Below are positions 23,196 to 26,110 of a stretch of DNA of 26,110 bases, one piece after another. Positions within the stretch are counted from its first letter, which is position 1; every line of letters begins with the position of its first letter. Below the pieces are notes generated by a model. The model searched no databases. It had not been told where the DNA came from and was given only the letters and a program-made list of their open reading frames with translations. The DNA lies in contig JBCNVA010000037.1 in assembly GCA_039630445.1 (NCBI GenBank), positions 1-26,110 of the forward strand, written 5' to 3'. Both the position numbers and the translations under genes were made by a program. Source of the stretch: HRBIN15 sp039630445 (lineage in GTDB: Bacteria; Armatimonadota; Fimbriimonadia; Fimbriimonadales; GBS-DC).

Positions 23196-25364
23196 ATGCC
23201 GCCAAGATTGGAAATCGCAGGCGAACCCATCGAAGCGGGGACCGAGCTACTCTTTTCGGAACATTTCGCTTGTCCCGACTGCGGCATCAGTGTGGGCGAG
23301 CTGGAGCCGCGCAACTTCTCCTTCAACAGCCCCTACGGTGCCTGCCCCGAATGCACTGGATTGGGCACGAAAACAGAGTTCGACCCTGACCTCATCGCGC
23401 CAGACCGCTCGAAATCGATTCGGCAGGGCGCTTTACTGCCGTTTGTCAAGCGCGATGGGGAAATGACCGACTGGCGCCTCGCCATGCTCGATGGCGTCGC
23501 CAAACGGCTTGGCTTCACCCTCGATACGCCCCTGCAGGACCTTAGTGAGGAACAGTTCCATGCGCTCATGTACGGCACAGAAGGCAATATCACCGTCGCC
23601 ATCCGCAATCGTTGGGGACGCATCAAGTATATCGACACTGAGTTTGAGGGTGTTATCAACATTCTCAAGCGTCGTTATGAGGAGACCGAAAGCGACTATG
23701 TGCGTCAGGAGCTGGAGCAGTATATGTCGACACGCCCCTGCCCCGCCTGCAACGGCAAGCGGCTCAAGCCCGAAAGCCTTGCCGTGACCGTCGCGGGCAA
23801 AAACATCGCAGAGGTCACCGCGATGAGCATCGAGGAGGCGGTGCAGTGGTTCGCTGAGCTGGAATCGCACCTCACGCCACGCGAGCGCACCATTGCTGAG
23901 CGGATCCTGCGCGAGGTGCGCACACGGCTGGGCTTCCTCCAAGATGTGGGCTTGGGCTACCTCACCCTCGATCGCGCCGCAAACACCTTGGCTGGTGGCG
24001 AAGCGCAGCGCATCCGCCTTGCTACCCAAATCGGCAGTGGGCTAATGGGTGTGCTTTATGTGCTGGATGAACCCAGCATCGGGCTGCATCAGCGCGACAA
24101 CCGTAAACTGATTCAGACCCTGATGCGCCTGCGCGATCTGGGCAACACCGTGATTGTGGTGGAACACGACGAGGAAACCATCCGCTCCGCCGACTACATC
24201 ATCGACTTAGGACCTGGTGCAGGTGAGCATGGGGGCGAGGTGGTCGTGGCGGGCACGCTGCAAGATGTGATCCAGTGCCCGAACAGCCTCACAGGGCAAT
24301 ATCTGGCAGGTGTGCGCCGTATCGAGATACCCAAGCAGCGGCGCCAGCCCCACCCCGATAAGTGGCTCGTTTTGCGCGGCGCACGGGCAAACAACCTCAA
24401 GAACATCACCGTGCGCTTCCCGTTGGGGCTATTTATTTGCGTGACGGGCGTCTCTGGATCGGGCAAAAGCACCCTGATCCAGGAGACCCTCTATCCGCGC
24501 CTGATGTACCATGTGTACGGCACGCGGCGTGTGTGGGGCGAGCATGACTCTATCGAAGGACTGGAATGGGTCGACAAGGTGGTCGATATTGACCAGTCGC
24601 CGATTGGACGCACTCCACGCAGCAACCCCGCGACCTACACGGGTGTGTTCGATATGATTCGGGAGCTGTTCGCCAGCACGCCCGAAGCGCGCGCCCGTGG
24701 CTATCTACCCGGACGCTTCAGTTTCAATGTGAGGGGCGGACGGTGCGAGGCGTGCCGCGGCGACGGCATGATCAAAATTGAGATGCAGTTCCTGCCCGAT
24801 GTGTATGTCACCTGCGAGGTGTGCAAAGGGCGACGCTACAATCGCGAGACGCTGGAAGTGAAGTTCAAGGGCAAGACGATTGCCGATGTGCTGGAGATGA
24901 CGGTGGAGGAGGCGTTGGAATTTTTCGCGCCATTCCCAGCGATTGCGCGCAAGCTAAAAACGCTGCACGATGTGGGGCTGGACTACATTCGGCTGGGTCA
25001 GCCTGCGCCCACGCTCTCTGGCGGGGAGGCACAGCGCGTGAAACTCGCCACCGAACTCAGCAAACGCGCCACGGGCAACACCGTCTACATTCTGGACGAG
25101 CCAACCACGGGGTTGCACTTCGAGGATGTGCGCAAGCTGTTGGGCGTGCTGCACCGTCTCGTGGATGCAGGCAACACTGTGATCGTTATTGAGCACAACC
25201 TGGATGTGATCAAAACCGCCGACTGGATTATCGATTTAGGTCCAGAGGGGGGCAACGCGGGCGGCTATGTGGTAGCCGAAGGACCGCCCGAATATGTAGC
25301 GACTGTCGAGGCGAGCTACACAGGTCAATTCCTCCGCCCCCTGCTCTTTGGAGATGAAGGATGA
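23196..25364 (+). CDS. uvrA: UvrA homologue lacking the N-terminal Walker A and UvrB-binding region
   Basis: UvrA is the damage-sensing ABC ATPase of nucleotide excision repair and is normally about 940 residues; this product is 722. Homology begins almost at the start, at the region preceding ELLFSEHFACPDCG, which is near residue 225 of the family. What remains is complete: Cys pairs 26/29 and 50/53, 182/185, and 517/520 with 540/543; NBD1 signature LAGGEAQ (265-271, Ala for the usual Ser) and Walker B YVLDEPS (288-294); NBD2 Walker A GVSGSGKST (418-426), signature LSGGEAQ (607-613) and Walker B YILDEPTTG (631-639). NBD1 therefore has no Walker A of its own. An in-frame TGA nine bases upstream (23187-23189) blocks extension, and purine-rich GGGGAGGAG at 23178-23186 is a usable ribosome binding site. 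It is either a broken gene, one half of a split gene, or a divergent UvrA with another role. Confidence 0.9.
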   Translation: MPPRLEIAGEPIEAGTELLFSEHFACPDCGISVGELEPRNFSFNSPYGACPECTGLGTKTEFDPDLIAPDRSKSIRQGALLPFVKRDGEMTDWRLAMLDGVAKRLGFTLDTPLQDLSEEQFHALMYGTEGNITVAIRNRWGRIKYIDTEFEGVINILKRRYEETESDYVRQELEQYMSTRPCPACNGKRLKPESLAVTVAGKNIAEVTAMSIEEAVQWFAELESHLTPRERTIAERILREVRTRLGFLQDVGLGYLTLDRAANTLAGGEAQRIRLATQIGSGLMGVLYVLDEPSIGLHQRDNRKLIQTLMRLRDLGNTVIVVEHDEETIRSADYIIDLGPGAGEHGGEVVVAGTLQDVIQCPNSLTGQYLAGVRRIEIPKQRRQPHPDKWLVLRGARANNLKNITVRFPLGLFICVTGVSGSGKSTLIQETLYPRLMYHVYGTRRVWGEHDSIEGLEWVDKVVDIDQSPIGRTPRSNPATYTGVFDMIRELFASTPEARARGYLPGRFSFNVRGGRCEACRGDGMIKIEMQFLPDVYVTCEVCKGRRYNRETLEVKFKGKTIADVLEMTVEEALEFFAPFPAIARKLKTLHDVGLDYIRLGQPAPTLSGGEAQRVKLATELSKRATGNTVYILDEPTTGLHFEDVRKLLGVLHRLVDAGNTVIVIEHNLDVIKTADWIIDLGPEGGNAGGYVVAEGPPEYVATVEASYTGQFLRPLLFGDEG

Positions 25365-26110
25365 GAAACCATCGTTATCTAATCATAGGTGGCGGTTTAG
25401 CGGCAGATGCCGCTGTGATGGGCATTCGTGCGGTGGATAGTGAAAGCCCCATCGCCCTGCTGACGGAGGAGCCACATCCGCCCTATCGTCGCCCGATGCT
25501 GAGCAAGTCGCTATGGCGTGGCGTGCCTCTGGAGGAGGTATGGCTACCAACTGCCGATGCAGGCGTGGAGGTCCACACAAACACGCGAGTGGTCTCCCTT
25601 GACCTGTCGGCGAAGCGCGTGCTGGATGCCCGCGGCAACGAGTGGTACTTCGAACAACTGCTGCTGTCAACGGGCTGCACGCCCCGCACCCTGCCCGATG
25701 CGCCCGAAGGCATTCTCTACTTCCGCACCCTGAGCGACTATCTCGTGCTGCGTGAAGTGGTCACGCATGCCGAGCATATCGGGATCATCGGCGGTGGCTA
25801 CATCGGCTCGGAGCTGGCAGCCGCGCTCGCGATGAACGGCAAGCGCGTGACAATGCTTTTTCCTGAATCGGGCATCTGTGCGCGGCTGTTCCCCGCTGAC
25901 CTCAGCGACTGGCTGAATGCCTTCTATCACGAGCGGGAGGTGGAGGTCATTTCAGGCGTGCTGGTGCAGCGAGTGGAACGGGACAACGGTTGGCGCGTGC
26001 ATCTTTCCGATGGGCGTACGCTGGCGTTCGATGCGCTAACAGCAGGGCTGGGGGTGCTGCCACGCGATGAGCTGGCACGCGAGGCAGAGCTGGACACGCC
26101 GGACGGCGTT
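25361..26110 (+). CDS. FAD-dependent NAD(P)H oxidoreductase, ferredoxin/rubredoxin reductase type (3' partial)
   Basis: An ATG at 25361 overlaps the uvrA stop as ATGA, and the frame stays open to the window end, giving 250 residues. The FAD-binding Rossmann motif is IIGGGLAADAA (residues 8-18), followed by PPYRRPMLSK (40-49), typical of the ferredoxin reductase/AIF-like family, and the STG at 103-105. The NAD(P) Rossmann motif is IIGGGYIGSELAAAL (142-156), and GLGVLPRDELA (229-239) matches the family's second FAD block. Such enzymes pass electrons from NAD(P)H to small redox proteins or oxygen. The partner is not visible, and the C-terminal dimerisation domain lies beyond the window. The four-base overlap implies translational coupling to uvrA. 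Confidence 0.9.
   Translation, partial: MRNHRYLIIGGGLAADAAVMGIRAVDSESPIALLTEEPHPPYRRPMLSKSLWRGVPLEEVWLPTADAGVEVHTNTRVVSLDLSAKRVLDARGNEWYFEQLLLSTGCTPRTLPDAPEGILYFRTLSDYLVLREVVTHAEHIGIIGGGYIGSELAAALAMNGKRVTMLFPESGICARLFPADLSDWLNAFYHEREVEVISGVLVQRVERDNGWRVHLSDGRTLAFDALTAGLGVLPRDELAREAELDTPDGV

Overview
The window is a dense, almost entirely plus-strand stretch of a GC-rich bacterial chromosome. I infer a diderm lineage with a complex envelope, because it encodes an LptD/OstA-like outer-membrane beta-barrel, CsgG-like periplasmic proteins and several large secreted proteins. The proteins suggest a deep-branching group, with Armatimonadota-like as my best guess. That rests on general protein style and gene order, not on a computed phylogeny.

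Region 1 (1-14089) is a co-directional block of six genes for the cell surface. It holds the 3' part of a very large exported protein with four carboxypeptidase-regulatory-like domains; a CsgG-like protein with a mid-protein hydrophobic helix; a secreted S8 (subtilisin-type) protease; a second large exported protein of unknown function; a small CsgG-like tail-anchored protein; and an LptD-like beta-barrel with an N-terminal Ig-like domain. The three largest exported proteins end in versions of the same roughly 420-450 residue C-terminal module. It contains a GWN-x-(I/V)-G-x-P motif, an N-(F/Y)-I-G-(V/I)-(S/T) motif and a FlgD-like Ig fold, and it finishes with (L/I/V)-T-R just before the stop codon. 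My leading inference is that the block encodes an envelope-linked export or display system, with the shared module as attachment or sorting signal and the CsgG-like and barrel proteins as machinery.

Region 2 (14090-14348) is the longest gene-free stretch. It carries a small mobile-looking repeat (about 123 bp, imperfect terminal inverted repeats, 8-bp flanking direct repeats), immediately followed by a near-consensus promoter for rpoB.

Region 3 (14349-23158) is rpoB-rpoC with a hairpin after rpoC. RpoB carries an inserted four-cysteine zinc-ribbon motif, an AT-hook-like basic insert, and natural substitutions at rifampicin-pocket positions. RpoC has an enlarged second zinc-site loop and a low-complexity charged tail.

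Region 4 (23196-26110) encodes a UvrA homologue lacking the first roughly 225 residues of the family (Walker A of the first ATPase and the UvrB-binding domain). It overlaps by four bases the start of an FAD/NAD(P)-dependent oxidoreductase that runs off the window. No tRNA, rRNA, CRISPR array or transposase gene was seen.
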